In this document: positions 54,289-61,656 of the stretch, piece by piece
Position numbering within the stretch: position 1 is the stretch's first letter
How the letters are laid out: every line of letters starts with the position of its first letter
DNA from: Flavobacterium profundi
Lineage (GTDB): Bacteria > Bacteroidota > Bacteroidia > Flavobacteriales > Flavobacteriaceae
Reading direction: 5' to 3'
Assembly: GCF_006491645.1 (NCBI RefSeq)
Contig: NZ_VDCZ01000001.1
Location: 310,001 to 374,000 of the forward strand
Length of the DNA stretch: 64,000 nucleotides
Made by a program: the position numbers and the translations under genes
The notes under the pieces: generated by a model
What the model saw: the letters and a program-made list of their open reading frames with translations, nothing else
Databases searched by the model: none
Told to the model about the DNA's origin: nothing

Positions 54289-54764
54289 TGACCACACTAC
54301 AGCTATATACCGAAATAAAAGCACCTTGTCACATTGTTTTTGATATGGCAAGAAACATTGATATACATCAACAATCGGCATCCAAAACAAAAGAGAAAGC
54401 TATTGCTGGCAGAACTTCAGGATTAATCGAGTTAGGAGAAATAGTAACTTGGAAAGGAAAACATTTTGGCATTTATATTAAGTATCAAAGCATTATAAGC
54501 AGCATGAGGTATCCTTCTTCATTTATAGACGAACAACTAAAAGGCCATTTTAAAACTTTTAAACATACACATTTGTTTGAAGAACAAAATGGAATAACGA
54601 TAATGCAAGATATTTTAGAATACGAAACCCCTTATGGCATTTTTGGAAAGTTATTTGACAAATTCTTTTTAAAAAAGCACTTGATAAATTTTATAATTTA
54701 TAGAAATACGTTTTTAAAAGACGCCTCAGAAAAAAAGAACAAAAGAGTTGTTTTAACTCATTAA
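54288..54764 (+). CDS. SRPBCC (START-like) family protein
   Basis: 158 residues with the lipid-binding-type SRPBCC fold: TEIKAPCHIVFDMARNIDIHQQS at the N-terminus, GEIVTWKGKHFGIYIKYQSIIS in the middle, and ITIMQDILEYETPYGIFGKLFDKFFLKKHL near the end. Such domains bind hydrophobic ligands. Pairing with a TIGR01777 epimerase is common in Bacteroidetes and Cyanobacteria. Its last 12 bases overlap the convergent gene that follows. Confidence 0.88.
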   Translation: MTTLQLYTEIKAPCHIVFDMARNIDIHQQSASKTKEKAIAGRTSGLIELGEIVTWKGKHFGIYIKYQSIISSMRYPSSFIDEQLKGHFKTFKHTHLFEEQNGITIMQDILEYETPYGIFGKLFDKFFLKKHLINFIIYRNTFLKDASEKKNKRVVLTH

Positions 54765-55664
54765 TTGCTGTGTTTTTTCAACCTGAAGTGCTAACATCAA
54801 AATACTTTTTTTAACAGAACTAATGTTAACAATCAAGTTGTTTTCCTCATCCAGTTTCTTTTCAAAATTTGAATTTTCAGCTTTCAGGCAAAAGGAATTA
54901 TCTAAATTGTATGAATTGTATTTTAGACTTTCCAAATGTTCTTCTTTGTAATCTCCAACAATTTGAAGCTTTAATTCCATTCCTGAAGCTACTAAAACTC
55001 CTGTAGTAATATAATTCAAAATACCATTCGTATCAAATAGACTATCCCAAGTGATTAAGCCTGATTCTGTATTCCAATTATTTTGATTTTTATAAGCGGT
55101 TGTAAAAGCTGCACTACTATACCAGTTTCCATATTGTATAGGCGTAAGAGCTACTTTATCAAAATGTAATTTAAAAACAAATTTAATTGGTTTAATCCCA
55201 TTATCTAACTTTAGCGAAGTTGCAGGTATTATTAAACTAGAAAAAAATGGAACTTTATCGTTTTCATTAAAAGTGAAATTTGACGAATCAAAAGTAAAAT
55301 CATATGACACTCCATTAGCAATTGCTGTATTTATTTGATTCAAATTCGGACTATAATAAGGAATATAGGTAGTATTGCATTGTAACCAATTCTCTTTATT
55401 GATGTAATTTTTCTTAGCAATATCTGTTACGAAAGATGTCTTTTGAGCTTGCAATATTTCTCCATAAATTGCACTAAATTGTTTTTGCTTACTATTTTTT
55501 TCAACAAAAAAACGCTCATTTTGTACAACATCAAATAAAGAAAATAAATCACAATCGTTATTTGGAAGTATTGGAAAAAAAGGAAACCATCTTAAGTTTT
55601 TATCATCTATAGACAAACTAGACGCTATATGATCTATAATGTATTGTTCGTATGTATTTATCAT
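54753..55664 (-). CDS. Protein of unknown function, paralogue of the gene at 55764-56738
   Basis: 303 residues, no signal peptide and no transmembrane helix. It aligns with the next gene over its middle and C-terminal parts: KKNYINKENW, IPYYSPNLNQI and FDSSNFTF here correspond to ENNYMNPKYW, PIYSPDFADL and FDSATANS there, and WDSLFDTNGILNYIT to WDKVFGPKGSCQTIA. I do not recognise the family or any catalytic motif. Its 3' end overlaps the SRPBCC gene of the opposite strand by 12 bases. Confidence 0.8.
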   Translation of the reverse strand: MINTYEQYIIDHIASSLSIDDKNLRWFPFFPILPNNDCDLFSLFDVVQNERFFVEKNSKQKQFSAIYGEILQAQKTSFVTDIAKKNYINKENWLQCNTTYIPYYSPNLNQINTAIANGVSYDFTFDSSNFTFNENDKVPFFSSLIIPATSLKLDNGIKPIKFVFKLHFDKVALTPIQYGNWYSSAAFTTAYKNQNNWNTESGLITWDSLFDTNGILNYITTGVLVASGMELKLQIVGDYKEEHLESLKYNSYNLDNSFCLKAENSNFEKKLDEENNLIVNISSVKKSILMLALQVEKTQQLMS

Positions 55665-55763
55665 AACTATTTATTTTCTATTAAATTAAAACGAATTCAC
55701 ATTCACCAATAAAAAGAGAGCATAGTAGAAAAACAATATGCTCTCTTAAAATTGAAAATAATA

Positions 55764-56738
55764 TTAAATCATTCTAGAATCTGAAACACCACCCATTGCA
55801 ACACTTGTTGGAATAACTCCCATCCCAAAAATTTGCAAACTTCCTGGTTTACATGTGATTGTTGTAGTAATTGATCCGTCAGCATTATGCGTATGTGTTT
55901 GTGTAGCCATTGAACTTGAAGAAGAAGTATAAAAAGGCCAAACATTTGTATTCTTATTACTAACAATCTGTGAATAATCATATTCTGAATAAGAAGCATG
56001 AGAAGTTGTTGTAATAGTATAACCGTTTACTAGCAAAACTTGGTTGGCAATTGTTTGACAAGAACCTTTTGGTCCAAAAACTTTATCCCAAGCTTCCTGT
56101 CCATCAGTCCATTTAGAAACATTTTTGTATTGATCCGTAAAAAAACCTTGTGTAAACCAACCACCAGCTCTAACTTGTAAATAAGCATATTTATCAAAAG
56201 TGATATCAACCGTTATTCTAGAAGATGAAGCTGTTTCATTTAATTGGGTTGAAACTGTACTCGATGAAGTTCCCCAAAAACCAACACCAGCTGAACTTGT
56301 ACTTTTAGCCCATGATGAACTAATATCACTATTAGCTGTTGCAGAATCAAAACTAACTGTTGCAGAAGAACCATTATTAACTTGATTATATAAATCTGCA
56401 AAGTCTGGGGAATAAATAGGATCAACAGCTACATTTCCATCTACCCAATATTTTGGGTTCATATAGTTATTTTCTGCTAATTTACTTAAAAATCCAGGAA
56501 TAGCGCCACCTATAACGATTTGCATATTACCGTTTAATCCATTCACAGGATTACTAGTATACAATGTTGAAACCGATTCTGGAGGTATTCCGTCTACAAA
56601 GTTATAAACTCCTGATGCACTTGTTTGTACTGGTAAAACACCTTGAATTAATTGAAATTGTTGATTGCTTAAATGTAATGATTCGCAAAGTGTGTTGTAT
56701 AACCCTGCGGTTGAACTTGGAAGAGATGCGTTATCCAT
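55764..56738 (-). CDS. Ser/Thr-rich protein of unknown function, paralogue of 54753-55664
   Basis: 324 residues, rich in Ser, Thr and Asn, with no classical signal peptide or membrane segment. It shares the NYxNxxYW, YSPxxxx and FDS motifs with its neighbour. The middle has a low-complexity Ser run (ATANSDISSSWAKSTSSAGVGFWGTSSS). The C-terminus ends MGVIPTSVAMGGVSDSRMI. It may be secreted by another route or form a repetitive assembly, but no function can be inferred. The leader contains a hairpin at 56757-56770. Confidence 0.8.
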   Translation of the reverse strand: MDNASLPSSTAGLYNTLCESLHLSNQQFQLIQGVLPVQTSASGVYNFVDGIPPESVSTLYTSNPVNGLNGNMQIVIGGAIPGFLSKLAENNYMNPKYWVDGNVAVDPIYSPDFADLYNQVNNGSSATVSFDSATANSDISSSWAKSTSSAGVGFWGTSSSTVSTQLNETASSSRITVDITFDKYAYLQVRAGGWFTQGFFTDQYKNVSKWTDGQEAWDKVFGPKGSCQTIANQVLLVNGYTITTTSHASYSEYDYSQIVSNKNTNVWPFYTSSSSSMATQTHTHNADGSITTTITCKPGSLQIFGMGVIPTSVAMGGVSDSRMI

Positions 56739-56756
56739 AATTGTATTTATTTGTTT

Positions 56757-56794
56757 CCTTACTCGTAAGGCTTTTCAGGTTACGCCTCGTTTTT
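56757..56794 (-). ncRNA. Structured leader candidate upstream of the Ser-rich gene
   Basis: On the minus strand a perfect CCTTAC/GTAAGG hairpin (56757-56770, 2-base loop) lies 19 bases before the start. An AGGC/GCCT stem precedes it, and CGTAA/TTACG offers a mutually exclusive pairing, so two folds are possible. Confidence 0.35.
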
Positions 56795-56995
56795 TAATGT
56801 GATTTCTGAACTTCACCTATGCTTTTGTAATATTACATGGTAAAATTACTTTTAAACACTGGAAACCACTAGCGCACAAATAACTGATTTACAAATAAGT
56901 ACAATCACCTAGACTCATATAAAAAATACCTGTTCTTCATTTACAGTAAAAATAATGGGACTCTTTTTAGAATATAAAATGTAAAGCAACTCCAT

Positions 56996-57030
56996 AAAAA
57001 AAGCGCTATTTAGAAAATGGCGCTTTTTTT
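56996..57030 (-). terminator. Terminator after the periplasmic protein gene
   Basis: Sixteen-base stem with core AAAAAAAGCGC and GCGCTTTTTTT, 3-base loop, directly after the stop codon. Confidence 0.9.
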
Positions 57031-57031
57031 A

Positions 57032-57883
57032 TTACTCATACTCATAACTTACTATGGTTTTTAGAAGTCCTGTATGTTCAACATGAGTTTTGGGATAATC
57101 CATTTCATTATAGGTATAGGTATACTGATATTCCTTTTTAGAAGGTGTAGTCGATGAAAATTTTAAAAAATTATGATACGAAATACTTTCTAAAGGAAAT
57201 TCTTTCTCGTGGGGTGCAATTAAAGTAACGATGGTTTTGTAATTTTTCCCAAATACATTTTGTACAACTAATCGCATTGCCGATTGCTTATCGTCATAAT
57301 CATAACTATCTGTAGAGCGGTCACCAAAAACGCCTTTGTAAGCAATTAAATCGCCTTCTATATAATCAATTCGTTTATTACTAATTACTTTTTCGTTAAT
57401 ATCGCGTTCTGATTCATTGACTATTCTTCCATTTTCTAGTGTATAATCAATCCATTGCACAAATTTTAAAGGACTATTGCTTTTTTTGGTTATCGCTCTA
57501 ATTTTATTACCATCATATTTATAGGTAATCGTTTTGGTTACACTTTTTCCTCCTTCTTCGTATTCATTGACATATTTAATTAAATTATGTCTCGTATCAT
57601 ACTCGTAAGTCGCTACTTCTTTCCAACCGCTCATTTCATTTTCACGTACTGTTCTTTCTAAATATCCATTAGAATTATAAAAAAACGATTGAATAATATC
57701 TGAAGTTTTAATAGAAGCTAATTTTCCATCCTGAAAAGTATATTTCTTAGTAATATATTCTCCCGTTTTTGTATTGGTCTCAATACTAGTAATTTGCTTT
57801 AATTTAATGGAAACATCTGATTCTTGAGCTTGTACATAGAAAATGAAAACAAACCCAAGTAGGGCTAGTAGATTTTTTTTCAT
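57032..57883 (-). CDS. Exported protein with YD/RHS-like repeats, unknown function
   Basis: 283 residues with a signal peptide (about 1-19, ending FYVQAQ). The mature chain has strand repeats of the form YEYDTRHNLIKYVNEYEEGG, YKYDGNKIRAI, SYDYDDKQSAM and YTYNEMDYPKTHVEH, similar to the YD repeats of RHS or wall-associated proteins but short. It could be a periplasmic or surface beta-rich protein. Function unknown. Confidence 0.75.
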   Translation of the reverse strand: MKKNLLALLGFVFIFYVQAQESDVSIKLKQITSIETNTKTGEYITKKYTFQDGKLASIKTSDIIQSFFYNSNGYLERTVRENEMSGWKEVATYEYDTRHNLIKYVNEYEEGGKSVTKTITYKYDGNKIRAITKKSNSPLKFVQWIDYTLENGRIVNESERDINEKVISNKRIDYIEGDLIAYKGVFGDRSTDSYDYDDKQSAMRLVVQNVFGKNYKTIVTLIAPHEKEFPLESISYHNFLKFSSTTPSKKEYQYTYTYNEMDYPKTHVEHTGLLKTIVSYEYE

Positions 57884-58033
57884 AGGTGTATTTGTTAGAT
57901 TTGGGACTGCTAAAATACAAAATCGTTTTTTATAAAAAAATTTTTATGATCTAAATGGATAAAAAATATTTTTTAAAATTTTGATTACCAACAAAATACC
58001 CGTAAAAAAGATTTTATTATACTACAAGTTACA

Positions 58034-58485
58034 CTAAATAACATAATGGATATATAATAAAACAGATGCAAATTGTAAGAGTTCTTTTTCAACAGGATAA
58101 ATTGAAATTCCTGTATTTTCATCACCTCTCATCAATTCTCCTGCATCATTCCAGTGAATAATTTCTCCAGATGAAGATAAAAAAGTTCCATTTTTATCAA
58201 TCTCAATTACTTCTTTTCCTTCTCCATCCACAAACAAAGAAGCTCCTTCCGCTAATTGCAAAACTATTCGTTCTTTTTTGTCTTCTACAATGCCACTTTT
58301 TTTATAAAACCAACATGAACTCCATTTTTTGTAAGGGTACCTTTTTCGTCAACTTTTAATATCGATTGACCATTTGCATCGGTTATTTTGAATTTAGTAA
58401 AAGACAATTTTCCCGATTCATTATCTTCACAAGCAATTCCCATTACAACAAATAAAATTATACAACTAATTTTTTTCATTTTCAT
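58034..58485 (-). pseudogene. Lipoprotein paralogue broken by a frameshift at an A7 run
   Basis: Two frames together match the intact neighbour at 58547-58996. The first (58485 to about 58290) has a signal and lipobox (MGIACED) and ends early after GFIKKVAL. The second (58261 to 58034) continues the homology (DGEGKEVIEIDKNGTFLSSSGEIIHWNDAGELM). Inserting one A in the minus-strand run of seven A at about 58295-58301 joins them as GFIKKSGIVEDKKERIVLQL. It may be a pseudogene, a sequencing error, or a slippage site. Confidence 0.75.
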
Positions 58486-58546
58486 TTACTTAATGGTTAA
58501 TTTCTTCTTACCTAATATTCTCTATTAAAATTGTTTTAGTATTGCA

Positions 58547-58996
58547 TTATTTGATCGCAAGGTGTAAATAAAGTAATAAAGATGCCGTTTGGTAGGAGTT
58601 TTCATCAGCAGGAAAGATACTTAAACCTAAAGGCTCATCATTTTTTAAGAGTTCACCTTCATTTGACCAAGTTATAAATTCGCCTTCACTATTTTCTACC
58701 GATCCTTTCTTGTCTATAGAAACTAACATTTTACCTTCTCCATCTAAAATTACATCATCTTCAAATACCTCAGCTAAAACAGTACCGTTTTTGGTACTTA
58801 TCATTCCTTCTTTATCTATAACCCCAATGAGATTCTCACCTATATATATAGTGCCATTTTCTTCAACTTTAATTTCAGTATGACCAGTAACATCACTAAT
58901 TATGAATTTTGAAAAAGTTAGTTTTTCTTTTTTAGATGCACAAGAATAGAGCACAACTAAACCAATTATTAAAAGTATTTTTTTTAGCATAAGCAA
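58547..58996 (-). CDS. Small lipoprotein with beta-repeat, intact paralogue
   Basis: 149 residues. Lipobox LVVLYSCASK (Cys near residue 19). The mature part repeats a strand-turn unit: EIKVEENGTIYIGENLIGVIDKEGMISTKNGTVLAEV, then MLVSIDKKGSVENSEGEFITWSNEGELLKND. The 3' half aligns with the broken copy next to it. A small surface or periplasmic lipoprotein; no known family or function. Confidence 0.78.
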   Translation of the reverse strand: MLMLKKILLIIGLVVLYSCASKKEKLTFSKFIISDVTGHTEIKVEENGTIYIGENLIGVIDKEGMISTKNGTVLAEVFEDDVILDGEGKMLVSIDKKGSVENSEGEFITWSNEGELLKNDEPLGLSIFPADENSYQTASLLLYLHLAIK

Positions 58997-59090
58997 CTAT
59001 AAATTATTAATTATCAAAATATTATACAATCCAAAAAATAGTATGAATGTATAACATTTATAAAGATAATAAAATTTATAATGGTTTGTC

Positions 59091-59140
59091 AATACGTAAT
59101 TACACGTATTTTTTACATAATTCCTACGTATAAATACGTA
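59091..59140. repeat. Cluster of ACGTA inverted repeats
   Basis: AATACGT/ACGTATT (59091-59110, 6-base spacer) and TACGTAT/ATACGTA (59125-59140, 2-base spacer). Four related half sites in 50 bases resemble a multi-site operator. Confidence 0.55.
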
Positions 59141-59168
59141 CTCTTTCTTACAAATCTTTAATTTTTAG

Positions 59169-59306
59169 TTAAAAGTAGTATATTTTTTCTTCCAAAGTTT
59201 TATAACGAAATGTCATACAGGAAATGGTAAAGTTGCAACACTACAAGAAAATGATATAAGAGCAATTTTAGACAGTGGACCTAAATTTGTCTCAAACAAT
59301 TTTTAA
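59169..59306 (+). pseudogene. Possible remnant of a gene 3' end
   Basis: A 45-codon open frame with plausible coding composition (CHTGNGKVATLQENDIRAIL, then DSGPKFVSNNF) but no ATG, GTG or TTG start in a sensible place and a TAG just before it. It reads like the C-terminus of a lost protein; I cannot name it. Confidence 0.35.
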
Positions 59307-59322
59307 TTTAAATTCAAAAATT

Positions 59323-59520
59323 ATGAACTTAAAAAGAATATTTGGAGCCGTTTTAACGATATTAGGAATTAGTGCACTAATATATGCTGGAGTTGTATTT
59401 AGCAATACAGGTGGCGGGAGCAATCAAGCAATTAGAAATTTAATTATTTATAGTGTATTAGGGTTGGTTTTTTTCAGTTCTGGAATTAGTTTAATTCGCA
59501 CTACTAAAGACGAATCTTAA
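59323..59520 (+). CDS. Small two-helix membrane protein
   Basis: 65 residues from ATG 59323 (MNLKRIFGAVLTILGISALI). Two hydrophobic helices (about 5-25 and 38-57) are joined by a Gly/Asn-rich loop (SNTGGGSNQAIRN). The open frame reaches back to 59275, but those codons show no coding character. Similar tiny membrane proteins are common in Flavobacteriaceae; function unknown. Confidence 0.7.
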   Translation: MNLKRIFGAVLTILGISALIYAGVVFSNTGGGSNQAIRNLIIYSVLGLVFFSSGISLIRTTKDES

Positions 59521-59558
59521 GATTGTATCATTATATATCAACAATACTTAGTCAATTA

Positions 59559-59587
59559 TTCGCTCTTTTAAATTTAAGAGAACGAAA
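59559..59587. terminator. Terminator between the small membrane protein and the hydrolase gene
   Basis: Stem CTCTT/AAGAG extended by TTCG/CGAA with a small bulge; A and T runs on both sides. Moderate support. Confidence 0.5.
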
Positions 59588-59591
59588 AAAA

Positions 59592-60572
59592 TTACTGACT
59601 AGTTATTTTAGAATGTAAAATTTTAAAGAAAAATTTTGCTATTTCAAGATTCATTTCAGAGGTAGTCCAATGTCCTACATCTTCATAAGACTTAAAGATT
59701 GGATGTAGACTTTGACTTTTATAAATGTCCTGACATTTTAAAAACCTTTGATATACTGTAGCACCTATATTTTGATTTATTATTTTTTGTTCAGATTTAC
59801 TGTAAGCATCATCAAACTGTACAGCATCATTTTCATCTAATTTACCCATATATACAAATTGTTGTATTGTACGGTAGGACTTTACATTGAAAGGCTTAGA
59901 AAATAAATTATGAAAATCTGAAATTCCAATGGGATAATTTAAAATAGTTGCATTCATGGTATTTAAAGGCAACATTAATTCGCCATTAAAACCTCCAATA
60001 GCTAAAGCTTTTATGATTTCTGGATGAATAAATGAAAACCGATTTACAAAGGTACCTGATGCTGAAAAACCATTCATAAATACTTTTTCATCTACAACTA
60101 TTTTATTCATTTCTAGAATTTTTTTTGCATCCTTAATCATCGCTAACAGCTGCAAGTCTAATCTTTTATAAATTGGAGTTTGTTCTAAAATTACATCTCG
60201 GTCCAAGGCATGTGTATACATCAAAGCTTCAGCTGTAGGTCTTGGAAAAACAGGAACTAATAAAGGAATTTTCAATAAGGTTGCTATGTTGTTCCCAACG
60301 GAACTCTTTGTAGCTAAGTCTTCGGCAGATCTTTTATGAACTTCTATAGTATCTGAAGTTTTCCCTGTATTATTAGGTTCAACTAATAGAACTATTTTTT
60401 TATTTAAAGGGGTATCTTTCGGTATAAATAAAATATAATCATTAAAAAAGCCTTTACTAGGTTGTTGACTTATATAAAGTAAGCTATCTTTTTGTACAAA
60501 ATTAGAATCGTCAGTTTGTGAAAACACATCCCATATAGGAACTAGTAAAAATAAGGTATAGAGAAAACGCAT
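59592..60572 (-). CDS. Exported alpha/beta hydrolase (esterase-like)
   Basis: 326 residues with a signal peptide (about 1-18, MRFLYTLFLLVPIWDVFS). FMNGFSASGTFVNRFSFIHPEI is a nucleophile elbow with Ser in GFSASG, and the C-terminal FKSYEDVGHWTTSEM gives a His. VVLVEPNNTGKTSD near the N-terminus may shape the oxyanion region. Probably a periplasmic or secreted esterase of the feruloyl-esterase/PHB-depolymerase-like group; substrate unknown. Confidence 0.78.
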   Translation of the reverse strand: MRFLYTLFLLVPIWDVFSQTDDSNFVQKDSLLYISQQPSKGFFNDYILFIPKDTPLNKKIVLLVEPNNTGKTSDTIEVHKRSAEDLATKSSVGNNIATLLKIPLLVPVFPRPTAEALMYTHALDRDVILEQTPIYKRLDLQLLAMIKDAKKILEMNKIVVDEKVFMNGFSASGTFVNRFSFIHPEIIKALAIGGFNGELMLPLNTMNATILNYPIGISDFHNLFSKPFNVKSYRTIQQFVYMGKLDENDAVQFDDAYSKSEQKIINQNIGATVYQRFLKCQDIYKSQSLHPIFKSYEDVGHWTTSEMNLEIAKFFFKILHSKITSQ

Positions 60573-60652
60573 GATGGTATATATTTTTTATACCACATGG
60601 ACGAATAGAAACACATCTTGTTACAAACTTATTTTAGATGTATCCAAAAAAA

Positions 60653-61465
60653 TTAAAGTAAAAGCAATACTAACAACCATATTATAGGCACACTTTCTAC
60701 CCAAAAACTGGTGTAATAGGAATTTCGTTTGGGGTTGGCAAACCAAGTAAAACCCGAAATTAAAGTGGCAATTAAAAAAGTTGCAAGTATATGTTTTTGG
60801 GTAGCGTTCTCTTTTAAGAAATCTAAAGCTAGAAATAGTAATAGTAAAAAATAAGCCAACACTTTGGTATTTTTAACACCTATTTGTTGCGGAATAGTTT
60901 GTAAATTTTTAGCATCTACCTGCAAATCTATTATTTCAAAAATCAACATCAATACAAAAACAAATATAAACCGTTGTATACTTTTCAAAAGAACGAGACT
61001 ATCAAAACTATAATTTCCATTTAATACAGGTAAAAAAACGGTTACAGCAACCCAAACAATCGCTACTAAGTAAATCTTTACACCACTCCAATTTCGCAAA
61101 TTAGATTTTTTAGGAAAGAAAGGTAAAGTGTACAAAATGGTGAGGCCTAATGCGACAAAACCTATAAACTTTGTTTTTGTTTTTAATTGTAAGAAGGAAT
61201 ATAAAGCTCCTAAAAAGGAAACAAAACTTAATGCAATAATAGCTTTAAACATGGTATTCAACTTCACCTTTTTAACTCTAGCTAAATCATCATACTTGAC
61301 AAAATTGTAACCTACTATTGTTCCAAAAAATCCAAAATAGGCTACATTTTCGTTATAGGGAATGTTTAACTTTAAAAAAGTGATGCGTAGTAAAGCATAT
61401 ACTGCCAAAGCCACATGCAGACTGCTTTCTATATAAAAATCGAGAAGGTTTTTAAAATACTTCAT
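60653..61465 (-). CDS. UbiA-like polyprenyltransferase-family membrane protein
   Basis: 270 residues with seven to eight hydrophobic helices. NFVKYDDLARVKK and EIIDLQVDAKNLQTIPQQIGVKNTKV occupy the positions of the two Asp-rich motifs of UbiA prenyltransferases, though the first is degenerate (one DD, not NDxxDxxxD). Bacteroidetes have many such UbiA-like proteins of unproven activity. Membrane; transferase function is only inferred. Confidence 0.72.
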   Translation of the reverse strand: MKYFKNLLDFYIESSLHVALAVYALLRITFLKLNIPYNENVAYFGFFGTIVGYNFVKYDDLARVKKVKLNTMFKAIIALSFVSFLGALYSFLQLKTKTKFIGFVALGLTILYTLPFFPKKSNLRNWSGVKIYLVAIVWVAVTVFLPVLNGNYSFDSLVLLKSIQRFIFVFVLMLIFEIIDLQVDAKNLQTIPQQIGVKNTKVLAYFLLLLFLALDFLKENATQKHILATFLIATLISGFTWFANPKRNSYYTSFWVESVPIIWLLVLLLL

Positions 61466-61469
61466 AGAA

Positions 61470-61477
61470 CAAAAATA
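61470..61477 (-). promoter_or_regulatory. Putative -7 box of the UbiA-like gene
   Basis: Minus-strand TATTTTTG only five bases before the start codon, so the mRNA would be nearly leaderless. Confidence 0.3.
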
Positions 61478-61656
61478 ACGAATGTGTTAATAAGATAGGT
61501 CATTTGTTCAAAAAATCACAAATTTTCAATTTAATTTAGGAAAAAATTACAACATTAATAATTACTTTTGCAGGAAATAATGATACTCTTTTTTTAATTG
61601 TATTTGAAGGTAGTATTGTTATTAAAACACAACTCACATACTTTATATTTGGATAA

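Larger units (their letters stand above)
58997..59322. other. Intergenic region with ACGTA repeats and a gene remnant
   Basis: About 325 bases. It holds four ACGTA-containing half sites at 59091-59140 (two inverted repeats) and an open 45-codon frame at 59169-59306 without a start codon, probably decayed coding sequence. No full promoter is evident for the small gene that follows. Confidence 0.6.

Noticed and set aside
59275..59322. Longer start of the 65-residue membrane protein
   Set aside because: The 16 extra codons are low-complexity and overlap the likely gene remnant; the internal ATG directly precedes the hydrophobic helix.
61644..61651. TATATTTG as the gcvP promoter box
   Set aside because: It is only five bases before the start codon, and no -33 TTG is at a normal distance. 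A leaderless mRNA is possible but not supported.
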